Assembly: GCA_021613335.1 (NCBI GenBank)
Contig: JAJTWR010000311.1
Location: forward strand, 870,001 to 934,000
Length of the DNA: 64,000 nucleotides
Source of the DNA: Whitmania pigra
Taxonomy: Eukaryota; Annelida; Clitellata; Hirudinida; Haemopidae
Direction: 5' to 3'
Position 1 is the stretch's first letter. Every line of letters starts with the position of its first letter. Shown piece after piece: positions 1 to 23,387 of this stretch. The translations under genes and the position numbers were made by a program. Under the pieces are notes generated by a model. It ran no database searches and was not told where the DNA came from. It was given only the letters and a program-made list of their open reading frames with translations.

Positions 1-105
<105 letters not shown>

Positions 106-426
106 AACAGGCAGCAAAGCAGGCGGTAGCCAAAACAATGGCAGGCGTACAAGTTGAAGAAGAGTTGAATTCACATATCACGACTCAAAGAATGACAACA
201 TGTTGATATGATGAGAATATATTGAGTATGTAGTTAAAAATATAACATCTTGCGATTATTACAATAAGTTTCGGTTATTTCAATAAACAAATAAATAATA
301 AATCTTCAGAATTGAATGAGTAACTTTAAAAAATCTGTAGTTGATAATTATTAATCTTGGATAGAACATTTATTTTTGGATCCTGAATATTTATTCTCGA
401 ATGTCGAATGTCGTTGTTTTCCAGCA

Positions 427-2801
427 ATGAAGTGGTACGTAGCCATAATTCTGTTCCTCGTTCAATTCGTAATCGTGGTTATTGCTGGAGTCATCATCCA
501 CTTCTTAGAGGCAAAAAATGAACTTGAAGATTCTTCTGCTGCCATCAAAAGAATCAACGACTTCAAGGGTGTGTTGATTATGCTCTTACATCGAGCATAC
601 TAAACTTTATACTTTACTGAATAATTGTAATTTCGTAATAAATAATAGTTAGGAAATGAACAACTTTCAACTACCATTCAATCAACTTCAAATATCAATT
701 ATCCGACATTCAATCAATCGATACCATGCTTGTAACGTGTTGTTTATATGCTTTACACCATACCTTACACAACTTCCAAACTTTAAGTCAATCCACGTTC
801 AACCAACATATTCAACAATCAACGTATTACGTATTACATATGTGGTTACATGCTTTTTTATCATAATTGTTAATAATTGTTGATGGATGTTGATAAATGT
901 CGCATCAACTGCATCAACAAGATGATGACATTCAATGACAATTTCAGCCTCCAAATCGTGTCTGTCAGACTCTGATTTGAAGACTTTGTACGATTCCATA
1001 GAAGAACTTGAAGGTTCAGGTTTGACCTTCAAAAAGGGGGACTTTGGAACCTCATGGGACTTTCAATCGAGTTTCTATGCTTCCATGCAGATTGTCAGCG
1101 GAGCTGGTAAGTCGATGCTTTTCCATGAGTTCCATGTGTTGCTAAAAATATCCTAAAATTCGCTTTGGGTCCAAAATGTGAAAAATAAGGAATTATTTTG
1201 TTGTAAGCCTCCATTTCACTGGTGATTCCACGTGTTCTGTTTTTGGTGCTGAGAAAATATTACACCGATTTGAGCTGAAATATTGTACTGATTTACCGAA
1301 AATTATTGCTGACAGCATGCTATGATTATAATGTTCCACTGAAGAACACTTTCATACAATGAATACTTTTTAATATAAATATATCGCAAAACAAGCAAAG
1401 TAAAAATACTATTAGAATACTGTAGAATCGATAATATCAACATGATGTATGAGAACCACTCATCAAATTCCCAGGGTTCGGCGCCAGTTCCCCCAAAACT
1501 GTCGGAGGAAAGGTATTTCTCGTCTTCTACTCGTCAATTGGAGTCGCCATGTTTGTTGTTGTTGCGTTCGGTTTTGGTCAGCAGTTGTTGAAAGTCTCTG
1601 ACGCTATCAGGAGGAGGATTTGGTCGACCGCCACTGTCAGGGACTCGTGGAAGGTTCGAGGAAGGTTCTTGTGTCACTTGGATTTACGTAGGGTTGTAGT
1701 TGCAGCTGGGTTCGAACACAGCGTCTTTGAGTTTCGAAAAAGCAGGTACGCAAGCACTACGTCACTCGGATATGCGGAGTGTGCAGAAAGAATTGTGTTG
1801 CAGATCAAGTTTAACAGTCGTCTGATGTTTCTAAGACCATATTACGAGCCACTCCATCAACTTCATGGCTCGTTTGCTGTCAATTTTCAGAGATGATGAG
1901 GCGCCATTTTTGTTTAATCTTTAATTTTTGTTGATAATATCGATAAAATTAAATAAAAATCTCCCTTTTCAAGGTATTCCTCTTCAGAACAACCCTCTTA
2001 GTGGTGGCAGGTTTCATCATTTTTTCTGTCATTTTTGGGGGAATATTCTGCGCCATCGATTCTTCTCTCAACTACGGAGAAGTTCTCAGCATCATTTCCA
2101 TCATCTCCGTTGGACCTGGAGACTTCATTCCAGGTAGAATCATCCTGGTCATCATCATCATCATCGACGTATTCGTCGTCAATTATTTGAAAAACAAAAA
2201 GATGACATTTTCAAGAAGCGAAAAAATATTATGACCATTCTATCAATCCAATTTTGCTGATTTAACTTTGCTACCTCAAAACAAATATTTAGAAAAATTA
2301 ATTTAATCCTTATTAAATCTTTAATTAAAAACTTAACTACAACGAATTCGATTTGGCTTAAATGTTCAGGTGGCAAAAATCCAACCATGTTCAAGAGTTG
2401 GTACAGGTTGTTGGTTGGTTTTTGGACGATAGCATCCCTTATTTGGTTCGCAGGAATTTTCTCGACTGTAAAGAGAAGCATGCTCCAATATTACGATGAC
2501 TTGGAACCACCTGCTGCTGTGAGTTATGGCATGTTTTACTTCTTTAGCCTATTGGGAATAATATTTTTCAAAGAAACCATTCAATATTGTGAAAATACAA
2601 AAATGTTGCTAACTTAATATTCCTTCATGCATGTCGTTCTAGCTGGATGAGAACAGAATTCCCAACACACCACTCAGTACCGTGGTCAATGTTAGCAGTG
2701 GAATTGGAGCAGACAAAACCACCTCACTTTACACCAATTACGGACGAGTACGCAAATCAGAAGTTTCATCTGGACACATTAATACGATTACTGTCGGCTG
2801 A
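427..2801 (+). CDS. Two-pore-domain (K2P) potassium channel, six exons
   Basis: Predicted plasma-membrane background K+ channel of 314 aa. Exons 427-568, 948-1106, 1475-1664, 1988-2133, 2370-2518 and 2643-2801 all have GT-AG borders and join in frame. Order: M1 (from MKWYVAIILFLVQF), cap region, pore helix WDFQSSFYASMQ with filter GAGFG, M2 ending FGFGQQLL, M3 (VVAGFIIFSVIFGG), second pore with filter SVGPGD, M4 (WYRLLVGFWTIASLIWF) and a short cytoplasmic tail ending ITVG. The spacing G-F-G-A-S-S-P-K-T after filter 1 and G-D-F-I-P after filter 2 is the K2P pattern. Both filters depart from the family T-x-G-Y/F-G: Thr is Gly in the first, and Tyr/Phe is Pro in the second. The ATG at 427 follows a possible acceptor, so an upstream non-coding or coding exon may exist. 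Subfamily (TWIK, TASK, other) cannot be assigned by eye. Confidence 0.85.
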
Positions 2802-3776
2802 CCAATGACTGTTTACTGATGTCTGAGCCTTGTTAATAATACTCATCAAAGAAACATTTATTTTCTGTTTCCGAAAGTATAAATAGACGAACAATGTTAG
2901 CAATGTTATAACAAAGTTTGAACTTTTATCAACAAACTTTATTATTCTACTTTAAAATATGCAAAAATAGACTATTTGGAAATTATTTATTTATTTTATT
3001 TATTTATTAGACACAATTGAAGGGCCCTAATTGGACCACTAACACAATTGCAAGAGAAAATTACTAATTTAATGAAACCTGGAAATGTTTAAATCTCACA
3101 AAAAAGGTTTGCATAGGTTGTATAATAACATAAGTGTGTAGGATAACGTTAATTAATATACCTCTTATACATTAACAGCACATTTACGCTGTTATTTATA
3201 GCTGAAATTATGTTGCAACTAAGAATATTCGATCCTAAAGACTGTTGATCATGCTTTATCTTTTTAACATTAATATGAATGTCCAGTGACAAATCTTTAG
3301 TTGTATTAGAGCCAATTTAATACCTTGGCGGAGTTAGGGTACGATTGATGTTAAACAAGTTTGCTTATCAATTTAGACTACAGACTCATTGATCTTGGCA
3401 TTAAAATCAACATAAATCAAATATTGTTTTGGACAATATTTTATAAGTGTAAGAAAATATAAAGCAAAAATCGAAAGATATTCACAAGAACCATTTGCCT
3501 GAGTGTTACCGTTACTTGAGTGTAAAAAAAACCAAACGGATATATAAACCAAATAACAATAGAATTTGGATTAGCTAACTGCTAATATGCAAATAATATT
3601 CTGCTATACATATATTTTAATTGTTTTTCTTCTTTAAAATGTCTGCAGCAATTCTTTGGTAGTAGTGTGCAACAGCACCCTTTTTCGCTCGCTTGATTCG
3701 GCAGGGTTTTGACCTGGTGTGATCACATAGTCTCACATTCTTTGTGCCAGTTTTATTTGAAATAAATTTAGCAAAT
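2802..3776. other. Intergenic region and OLA1 5' leader
   Basis: No coding exon is seen. It holds the 3' UTR of the K+ channel gene and AT-rich sequence, and from about 3600 the likely promoter and 5' UTR of OLA1. No core promoter element could be assigned with confidence. Confidence 0.6.
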
Positions 3777-6700
3777 ATGCCTCCAAAGAAGAAGCAAGAT
3801 GAAGAAAGACCAGTCTTGATTGGTCGCATGGGAACAAATCTTAAATGTGGCGTTGTCGGTCTACCGAACGTTGGGTAAGAGCCTGAAAACATCACACTAA
3901 ATATTTAGTAATTGAAACAGATACGTTATGGAATTTGTTTGATATTCAAAGGAAATCCACTTTTTTCAACGTTCTCACCAAAAGCCAAGCTGCAGCCGAA
4001 AACTTTCCTTTCTGCACGATTGATCCTAATGAAAGTAAAACATTAGTCATTATCAAAATGATGAATTAACTATTATTAACTCCGAGTTAATATTGTTAAT
4101 GTTAGGCAGAGTTCCTGTCCCAGATCCAAGATTTGATTATCTTTGTGAATACTTTAAGCCTGCCAGGTTAGCCATTACAAAGCTCTTTTTACTTCAAACA
4201 TTTTTGATCATAAAATCGTGGTTGTGTATCAGGAACAAATTTTTTATATGCCAACATTGGATGTTGCATTGAATTTAAAATATAAGGTGAAATTCACATT
4301 TATGCCAACCTATTTCCAGCAAAGTGCCATCCTTCCTAAATGTGGTTGACATCGCAGGGTTGGTGAAAGGAGCTCATGAAGGACAAGGACTTGGAAATGC
4401 TTTCCTTTCGCACATCCGTGCGTGCGATGCTCTTTTCCACATGTGCAGTGAGTGGCATGCATTACATTCTCATTAGATCTTTTTGTATTATTTAATTTGA
4501 AAATATCCAAAGAATTCAACAATGTTTGGTTGTGTATCGATGACTTTGATTGTACATCCACTTAGTTTTTGTAGATATCACAGTAGGATAGTTGGATGAT
4601 ACTACAAGTAATGATTTCAGGAATATTTGAGGACGATGAAGTGACACACGTGGAGGGGGAGGTGAACCCAGTGAGGGACATCGAAATCATCCACGAGGAA
4701 CTCCGTCTGAAGGACGTTGAATACATCAACAAGAATGTTGAACAACTCGAGAGGGTTGTTGTCAGGGGAGGAGACAAAGCACACAAGATGGAATATGTAA
4801 GTACTTGTGTATGTGGGTATATGTGAGTACAAGAGTGTGCCTGAGCATGGACATGATGCTTTTTAGCTGCTGCTGAAGATTGCTGTTTGAGTTGTGATGA
4901 CGTCATTAACAGTGATTCTCAACTATAATAATTATAATTATAATAGTCTTAAGCAACTAGTAACAAGCAGGTGTTAAAATAAATTAATAACCAATTGCAG
5001 GATGTTCTGAAGAAGGTCCAAAACTTGGTTGGAGTTGAGAAGAGGCCTGTTAGGTTTGGCACTTGGGATGCAAAGGAGGTTTGCAGGAGTTTAATTTAAT
5101 TTATATGTTTAATTGAATTATGATAAAGAATGAATTGTGTTAATGAATGGAATTTTATTGGGAACTTGTTAGATTGAAGAATTGAACAAGCATCTGTTCA
5201 TCACTGCAAAACCCATGATTTACCTGTTGAACATGTCTGAGAAGGATTACATTAGAAAAAAGAACAAGTGGTCAGTCATTGGTTTATTTGTCTGAAGTAT
5301 TATTATTAATATCATAATCATTATTATTATTATTTCATAACATAATATCTGCCTCAGTATCTACCACCACAGTTGATGTGTTCAACTGACACATTGGTTC
5401 ACTCCTAACTTTTAATAGCTTTTAATAACTACTGGGAACAATTCAGTTGATCATTTGCATAATTTATTGATTATTAATTAATAGGTTGCCAAAAATCAAG
5501 GAGTGGGTGGATGCTCACGATCCCGGTTCTGTCATCATCCCCTTCAGTGGTTCGTTGGAATCGAAAATATTCGACATGGATGCCGAAGCCAAGGAGGCTT
5601 ATCTCAAGGAATGTGGAGCGACGAGGTTTTGATGTTTTAAATTGTGTTCGACTATAGTTTATCATTGTATGGCCAACATAGCAAATGTAGTTTAAGCGCA
5701 TTAACTGGAAATATATTTCAACATCAAATTCATTATTTCTGCCATCCAGTCCTTGTTGTCTCTCAATATCTTTCCGTAATATCTTTTCAAAACATGCTCC
5801 GTTGTTATTGGTTGCAATTATTGACAATCAATAAATGATGGTGGTGGTGATGATGGTAATGATGTTTTCCAGTGCACTAGAAAAGATCATATTGACCGGT
5901 TATAAAGCTCTCCAACTCATGTACTTTTTCACTGTCGGTGAAGACGAAGTCAGAGCATGGACGATATCTGTGCGTATCATCATCATCACCAATTATCATC
6001 ACTATCATCATCAATCTTTCCTTACTGATTGTTACTTCTTGTTCCAAATTCTGTGCTAACAGCCTGCTTTTTCCTCAGTTGTTTATGTTAATATTCAGCT
6101 TATAGATTTTGTGGTTTTGGCTTATCAAATAGTTAATTAATCACATTTTTCAATTGCTTGAATATCCATCAACGAGTGCTTGCGTGGTGTGGTGAGTCAG
6201 TGTCGATTGCTCGGAGGGGTTTCGTAAAGACCATTGGTTGCCATGGTTACCAAGCATTGGAGGCACAAACTTTGTGTTCTTTAAAAAGAACATCTCCGTC
6301 GAACAACTTGTAACAACGTTTCCCGTTCCAGTGCTCTGGACAAGATCGTGTTGAATGGTTACGCGGCCCTCGGTCTCATGTACTTTTTTACTGCTGGCGA
6401 AGATGAGGTTAAGGCTTGGACCATCCAGGTGAGAATCCATCAGAACACTGAGATGCAGTTTTGTCACAAACTGCTTGCCATTGTTTATTGCTGCCTGCCT
6501 CTCTAGATTCAAACATGTTTTCTGCTGTTATTTTCTGTTCAAAAAAGTCTAATTTATTGCTTTATTTATTTTCTTAACAATTGTTTGCTTCTCATTTTCA
6601 TTTTAGTTTCCAATTCTTCAACTCACAGCATGTTTCTACTGACAAACTGCACTAGATCATTCAAATGCTTTCATTTTCGATTGATAAATTCATTTTAACC

Positions 6701-7144
6701 AGAAACACACCAAAGCCCCTCAGGCAGCAGGAAAGATCCACACGGACTTCGAGAAGGGTTTCATAATGGCCGACGTTATGAAGTTCTCAGATTTTAAAGA
6801 GGAAGGCTCTGAGGCTGCAGTGAAGGTTTATTTATTATTTCTTAATTATTGACGTTATTTTATTATTATTGTAATTGATTATTCGAGAACATGTGGTTCT
6901 TGATGAGAATTGCATGTTGTATCTTTGTGCTTGCAATGTGATACAAGCATATAAAACCATTTAAAAATTGCATATCTCACAAATGCATCTGCATTTCTCG
7001 TCGAAGATACTAAAGTTTAAAACTGTTGTTTACCAGGCTGCAGGGAAGTACAAGCAGAAGGGTCGTGATTACGTCGTCGAAGATGGAGACATCATCCACT
7101 TTAAGTTCAATGCAGGTGCAGGGTTAAGCGCCAAGAAGAAGTAG
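3777..7144 (+). CDS. OLA1: Obg-like ATPase 1, with a duplicated alternative exon
   Basis: Cytosolic P-loop ATPase of the YchF/OLA1 group. Exons 3777-3874, 3952-4034, 4106-4166, 4320-4447, 4621-4796, 5001-5078, 5173-5270, 5485-5625, one of 5873-5969 or 6332-6428, 6703-6825 and 7037-7144 join in frame to 396 aa, which is the length of the human protein as I recall it. Visible motifs: MPPKKK start; Walker A within GLPNVGKSTFFN; switch [16 protein letters not shown]; the G4 position reads NMSEKD instead of NKxD, the change that gives OLA1 its ATP preference; then DEVRAWTI opening the TGS domain, [17 protein letters not shown] and a Lys-rich end. Ordinary OLA1 apart from the tandem ninth exon, which is described separately. 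It runs convergent with the supervillin gene, with only about 600 bp between stop codons. Confidence 0.97.
5873..5969 (+). other. OLA1: OLA1 alternative exon 9a
   Basis: A 97-nt exon preceded by TTTTCCAG and followed by a GTGCGT donor. With the two bases carried from exon 8 it encodes 33 residues, starting [11 protein letters not shown] and ending EVRAWTIS. It can be replaced by exon 9b (6332-6428), which has the same length and phase and 25 of 33 identical residues. Confidence 0.85.
6332..6428 (+). other. OLA1: OLA1 alternative exon 9b
   Basis: A 97-nt exon preceded by GTTCCAG and followed by a GTGAGA donor. It encodes [11 protein letters not shown] through EVKAWTIQ. Since 97 is not a multiple of three, including both copies or neither breaks the frame, so only one copy per mRNA gives a full protein. 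Confidence 0.85.
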
Positions 7145-7190
7145 ATTCGTGATATTTATTTTAAAAACGTTTGATTCTCATCGATGAGAA

Positions 7191-7196
7191 AATAAA
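7191..7196 (+). terminator. OLA1 polyadenylation signal (AATAAA)
   Basis: AATAAA lies 47 bp after the OLA1 stop codon, a normal spacing for a cleavage/polyadenylation signal. Positions 7197-7750 hold no coding sequence; they are the space between OLA1 and the convergent supervillin gene, including the supervillin 3' UTR. Confidence 0.7.
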
Positions 7197-7750
7197 TTCA
7201 CATTCATTTAAACGTGTTTTGAGAGCTTGTTGTCTGAGCAGCATTGATTTTAGGGATGATTAATAAGAGCACCCAGTAATAAAATTAAGTTGTAAAACAC
7301 GCAATATCACTGTGACACCAGAGTCCTGCTTTGAACAGTTCAAAGGGTCAAGCCACAGTGGAAACAAAGGGTGCATGGGTGGAATGATGGCACAAATAAT
7401 GAAGGAATGAGGTGAAAATTAATGCTTGAAACAATCCAAGGTGTTTCACTAGCAACATAGTATCACATGTCATCATTTTAATATCAACAAAATGGGTTCC
7501 CATTTAAGACCGTCAAGTATAAAAATCAAGGCTCATTCAAAAAAAGTGGATACTTTAAGGAAAGGCATGCCTAATTAAAGGATGGATGAAAGATTTTTAC
7601 TGAAAAAAGTTGCATTCACTCGAAAACCGGGCAAGCAGGGATCACACAGAATTACTGGAGTTAAAAATTTGGGAGCTCGTACGGAGGGAAAAACAAATTT
7701 CTGAAATCGTCGTGTCAAGGAAATCAACTGCATTGAGATTCCAAAAAAGT

Positions 7751-19263
<11,513 letters not shown>

Positions 19264-20586
19264 CTGCAATTCAATCAATTCAATTCAATCAATAAATCAA
19301 TCAATTCAATCAATCAATCAATTAATCACAATCAAAGTCACCAATAGTGACTATACTATCCATTAAATTCATCATCACCATCATCATCACAATCATTATC
19401 AAAATCACTGTTCAGAGCATGACAGTGGCCAATAACTCAGAAAAACAATGATGATGATGATCTCGGATCAGCCAACTTACAATGATAAATTATGATAGTG
19501 GTGGTGGTGATGATGATGATTATGACGATGGTGTGGTAATAAAGCACAAGTTCTTAAGTTCACTTCAATTCTGTTGAGATTATTTAGAAGAAACATGACT
19601 GCATTTCATCAGGTTTAATTCAATCAAATGCTTTTTTGAGCAGTCATTCGGTGCAATATATTATCATAATTATTAAAGTTGTTGTTATTATTAATAATAT
19701 ATTATTATTATTATTATTGAAGTTGTTGTTGTTGTTGTTGATATTATACATCCCCCGGTATTATGATTAAGTTGTTCATGGCCATCTTCTTCTGTTGTTA
19801 TTAAAAATCGTAAAACAAACCTTCCACTCGAACAAATTGCTTTCTTTCTCTCGGTGGGAAAATGTTTTCAAAATGTTGTGAAAACATTGAATAATGGCAT
19901 AAACATTTAATAACATAAACGTATGACGTCATTATCGTAACTCCATCATTATCATCATCATCATCGCTCGAACATTGTGCACTTGTGATAAGTTGAAAGG
20001 AAGACAGCAATAAAAATACAAAAGGATAAAAATTCTCCAGGATAACAAACTTTGCCAAAGCAATCTTTAACTGAAAAACACCAATACATGATCACACCAC
20101 AACAACAGCAATAATAACAAACATAATTAGAGTCATATTAACAATATTCACAGTCATATTAATAATAATCCTAATTACAGTAAATAATAATAATCATAAT
20201 CATAATCATAATCACAATCACTAATAATAATCATAGTAATAATAATAATAATTAAATTAAATTAGCAAGCAGTATGTGACAGATGTCATCCAACCTTCAA
20301 TTCAGTTAAGTTGTTGCCAATTGTTGAAGCAAATCCTCTCAATTTGAAAATATCAACAGTTCTTAACGACAGACCATCGTAACGAATAATGAATAATTAA
20401 TTTGTAATCTGTTATGAATCAACTACTCCTAATTAATTATTAATCATTACGAATATTAATGAATGAATTACAACAACAGAAACACTTTCTGTCATCGTAG
20501 TTGTTCCCATTTTAGAGCCAAAGTCGCTCCTCTATTTGAAGCGACAACAGCTAAGCACTCATCAGAGACACCAACGCGCAGACACG

Positions 20587-20587
20587 C

Positions 20588-20619
<32 letters not shown>

Positions 20620-20752
20620 GTTATTATTATTATTGTTATTATTATTATTATTGTTATTATTATTATTGTTATTATTATTATTGCTATTATTATTATTACT
20701 GTTATTGTTATTAATATTATTATAATTATTTTGTTACCATTGTTATTGTCGC

Positions 20753-20791
<39 letters not shown>

Positions 20792-20808
20792 TATTATTTT
20801 CAAGTTGT
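20587..20808. repeat. Long (ATT)n microsatellite
   Basis: About 220 bp of ATT repeats with regular G interruptions (TTG every 12-20 bp). Long Tyr, Ile and Asn reading frames on both strands come from this repeat. Confidence 0.95.
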
Positions 20809-21688
20809 TCTTTATTAATGAAAATTATATTAATTATCACTTAGCGACTTACTTCAGCCTATAGCGAATGTCATTACTGAACTTATTAAACTTATTTTCT
20901 AGTTAAAAGAAGCCCCAGACGAAGAGAAGCAACTAATTAGTTGATGACTAATCGGTTAAAGACTCAAAGTTTCGTATTAGAACAAGGAAGCCACACGCCG
21001 ATCAATACACATCCAGGCTTCCTAGGAGATATCGATTTCACGTCCAACTTAACGATCTGCTTTCATCATCATCATCATCATCGTCGTCGTCATCATTATA
21101 AAGAATAACATGCTGATGCCATTATGTTTTAAGATAGGACACCGAGATATCTATTAAAGCATGTCGTCGATTGGACGTTGCATGTTCGGTTGTACTCTTC
21201 GAACGTGTGATTCATGAATTCGTGATGGTGGATGAGAGAAAGGCTTCCTAGGGCATCACCTATTGCTATTTATAGTTTAATTTATTCAACAACTACTTCC
21301 CAAGCGAATCAGATGTCAACTCATGAATGTGCATATAACATTATAAATGAATAATTTGGTTCATGCGATGTATTTTTATCGCATTTCCTGAGTAAACAAA
21401 CAATTAATTCATTAGGAATTCACTATTACTAAACTAATATTTAAACAACAGTTGGTAGGCTTTTGATTTGATTATTACACTGTAGTTTAATCACATTTAT
21501 TAATAAATATAACTAATTGATAATAATCATCAGGACTAAATAGCTATCCACAATTTCATCCAAATTCTTCAATATGCATAGCAACAAACATTCATTTGTT
21601 GATTGAATGTGGTGATTACATGAAATTGCAGACAAGAACCTCACATCATCGAGATCGTGACACGTTTAGTTTATGAACCTGGGGTTTG

Positions 21689-21832
21689 ATAGTATCACTA
21701 AATTTATAGTATCCTTAAGGTGTATAGTATCACTAAGTTTATAGTATCCGTAGGGTGTATAGTATCACTAAGTTTATAGTATACTTAAGGTGTATAGTAT
21801 CCTTAAGGTGCATAGTATCACAGAAGCTTATT
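21689..21832. repeat. Tandem repeat with a unit of about 40 bp
   Basis: Three to four copies of a unit that alternates TATAGTATCACTAAGTTTA with TAGTATCCTTAAGGTG. Copies differ by a few bases. No coding sense. It is non-identical, contiguous and has no unique spacers, so it is a minisatellite. Confidence 0.85.
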
Positions 21833-22364
21833 CATTACAGCTTTAGTAGCACTGACGAGGCTTGATGCAAATGAGTACAATGGATGGTGTTAGTCATCTT
21901 GCGAAACTCTGACTTTGTTTAAATGAATAAATTTAAAAATACTAATATATTAAATCAGCGAAAACACAAATTGTTTTGATTGGACGCTTAAAAAATCGAG
22001 CGTAATCATAATTTTTGCGGAAAACAAATTTTTATGTGATCTCGTTTCAAGCACTCATGAAAAAAATAAAAGGAAAAAAAAAAGCAGTTGCTGAGGTATC
22101 AGCTGGCATCTTTCCATTTACTCAATGTGAAGCACTTTTACATCCTAATGTAAACATAATGCAGTCCAACATCTTCAAATGAAACTCGTAACTTAAACCT
22201 TACGATGACTGCCATCGTAATTATATGAAAATATGCCGACTTAACAAGGTAGCCGAAGGATTTAGTACGTCAGATGTTCTTAAAAAGTGAATTTAATGTT
22301 AATTTATGGCGAAATTTTATCTGGCAAAGTCATGTTGCTCTAGGATGCCACGTGAGAAAATAAA

Positions 22365-23387
22365 TCACGAGTTATAATGATCGTAGATTACAGGTGTTTG
22401 ACACATGATTGTAAACAACATAATATAAACAAACCATCCACTAGAGTGGTAGTTGCTATCACCTGCTTCCATCCTGTCAACTGAGTTTTCAAAAGACAAA
22501 AACTTGTTGATTCTGTTCAGCACTGGCTTCAATTTAGCACTATCTGCACTTTCACATGATCCCTGACTTTGTCTCATTAGAGAGACACACTTGTCTGATG
22601 GCATATGTAATGATTCCAATGTTCTCAAGGGTGAGTTGCTCATATTTGTAACAATGTCAACCATGTGACATGACGATCCACACATTTCGAGCATTTCTGA
22701 AGAAATCTGTGTCGAATATTTTACATGATTCGATAGAATGGATTCCTGGAGACTGAATTCCTCTTTGACTGCAATTTCTGTAAATTGTTCTTTTATTTTG
22801 GAAGTGTATGACTCATCGATGACACTAAAACAATCCATCGAACAATCTTTCAAATCAATTTCACATGTTTCTCTAAAAAAATTGTTGTCATTGACAGATA
22901 TTTTTACATGCTGAAAATCATCTCTGTCATCAAAGAATGTTTTTTCAACCTCACGTTGAAACTCAAGTGACATGTTTGAAAGGTTGCAGTCATCCACTTT
23001 TGTTTTGCCTTTAATGTCGAAAGAGTTTAAGGAAACCTTTCGAACGAAGGTTACCGTTGCAACTTCACGGTCGACGGGTGCGGACAGAAATTCTCGGACG
23101 TTCGTGAAGTTTTGCCGACGTCCTTGAAATCCTTCCACGATCTCCGGATTCATCGCGGACTGTCGAACTTTACGAGCCGCACGGTCCTTGAGAAGTTTGT
23201 ACTCTTTGGGCCTGAGAGTCAAGTGTGCTGAACTCAAGAACTTCTTAGCTTGAGGTGAGGTAGAATTTTCTGCACTTGATTCTCCTGCTAATGTGTTTGA
23301 GGGACTCACTCTTAGAATATTCTTTCTTTTAGGTTGAAGTGGATTGTTTACTCTTATTGCAGATGATCCATTGCTTGGAAGGTTCTC
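22365..23387 (-). CDS. Orphan large coding exon, unrecognised protein
   Basis: An open frame of about 340 codons. It is preceded on the minus strand by a good acceptor (TTTTCAG at about 23388) and stays open to about 22450-22365, where a donor is uncertain. The product is hydrophilic and Ser/Glu/Asp-rich. A basic segment (RPKEYKLLKDRAARKVRQSA, GRRQNF) comes early and Cys residues later. No domain is recognised. It lies on the same strand as the supervillin exons below and the Nudix exons above. Its starting phase (two bases) does not fit directly onto the last Nudix exon seen (25135-25244), and its likely end does not fit directly onto the supervillin exon at 19263. It may be an N-terminal supervillin exon or the tail of the Nudix gene with an intermediate exon unseen, or a separate gene. 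Confidence 0.5.
   Translation of the reverse strand, partial: ENLPSNGSSAIRVNNPLQPKRKNILRVSPSNTLAGESSAENSTSPQAKKFLSSAHLTLRPKEYKLLKDRAARKVRQSAMNPEIVEGFQGRRQNFTNVREFLSAPVDREVATVTFVRKVSLNSFDIKGKTKVDDCNLSNMSLEFQREVEKTFFDDRDDFQHVKISVNDNNFFRETCEIDLKDCSMDCFSVIDESYTSKIKEQFTEIAVKEEFSLQESILSNHVKYSTQISSEMLEMCGSSCHMVDIVTNMSNSPLRTLESLHMPSDKCVSLMRQSQGSCESADSAKLKPVLNRINKFLSFENSVDRMEAGDSNYHSSGWFVYIMLFTIMCQTPVIYDHYNS

Larger units (their letters stand above)
19264..22364. other. Gap upstream of the visible supervillin exons
   Basis: No coding exon could be supported in these 3.1 kb. They hold GAT/CAT-rich DNA, the large ATT microsatellite and the 21.7-kb tandem repeat listed separately. If the supervillin transcript extends upstream this would be intron; otherwise it contains the promoter. 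Confidence 0.5.

Noticed and set aside
20463..20844. Frames of Tyr, Ile and Asn on both strands
   Set aside because: Created by the ATT microsatellite; every frame is open because the repeat lacks stops.
21689..21832. Regular repeats considered as a CRISPR-like array
   Set aside because: The units are contiguous and diverged, without unique spacers, in a eukaryotic genome; this is a minisatellite.
19264..23387. Direct splicing of the 22365-23387 exon to the supervillin exon at 19263
   Set aside because: The plausible donor leaves one base where the supervillin exon needs two, so an intermediate exon or a separate gene is required.
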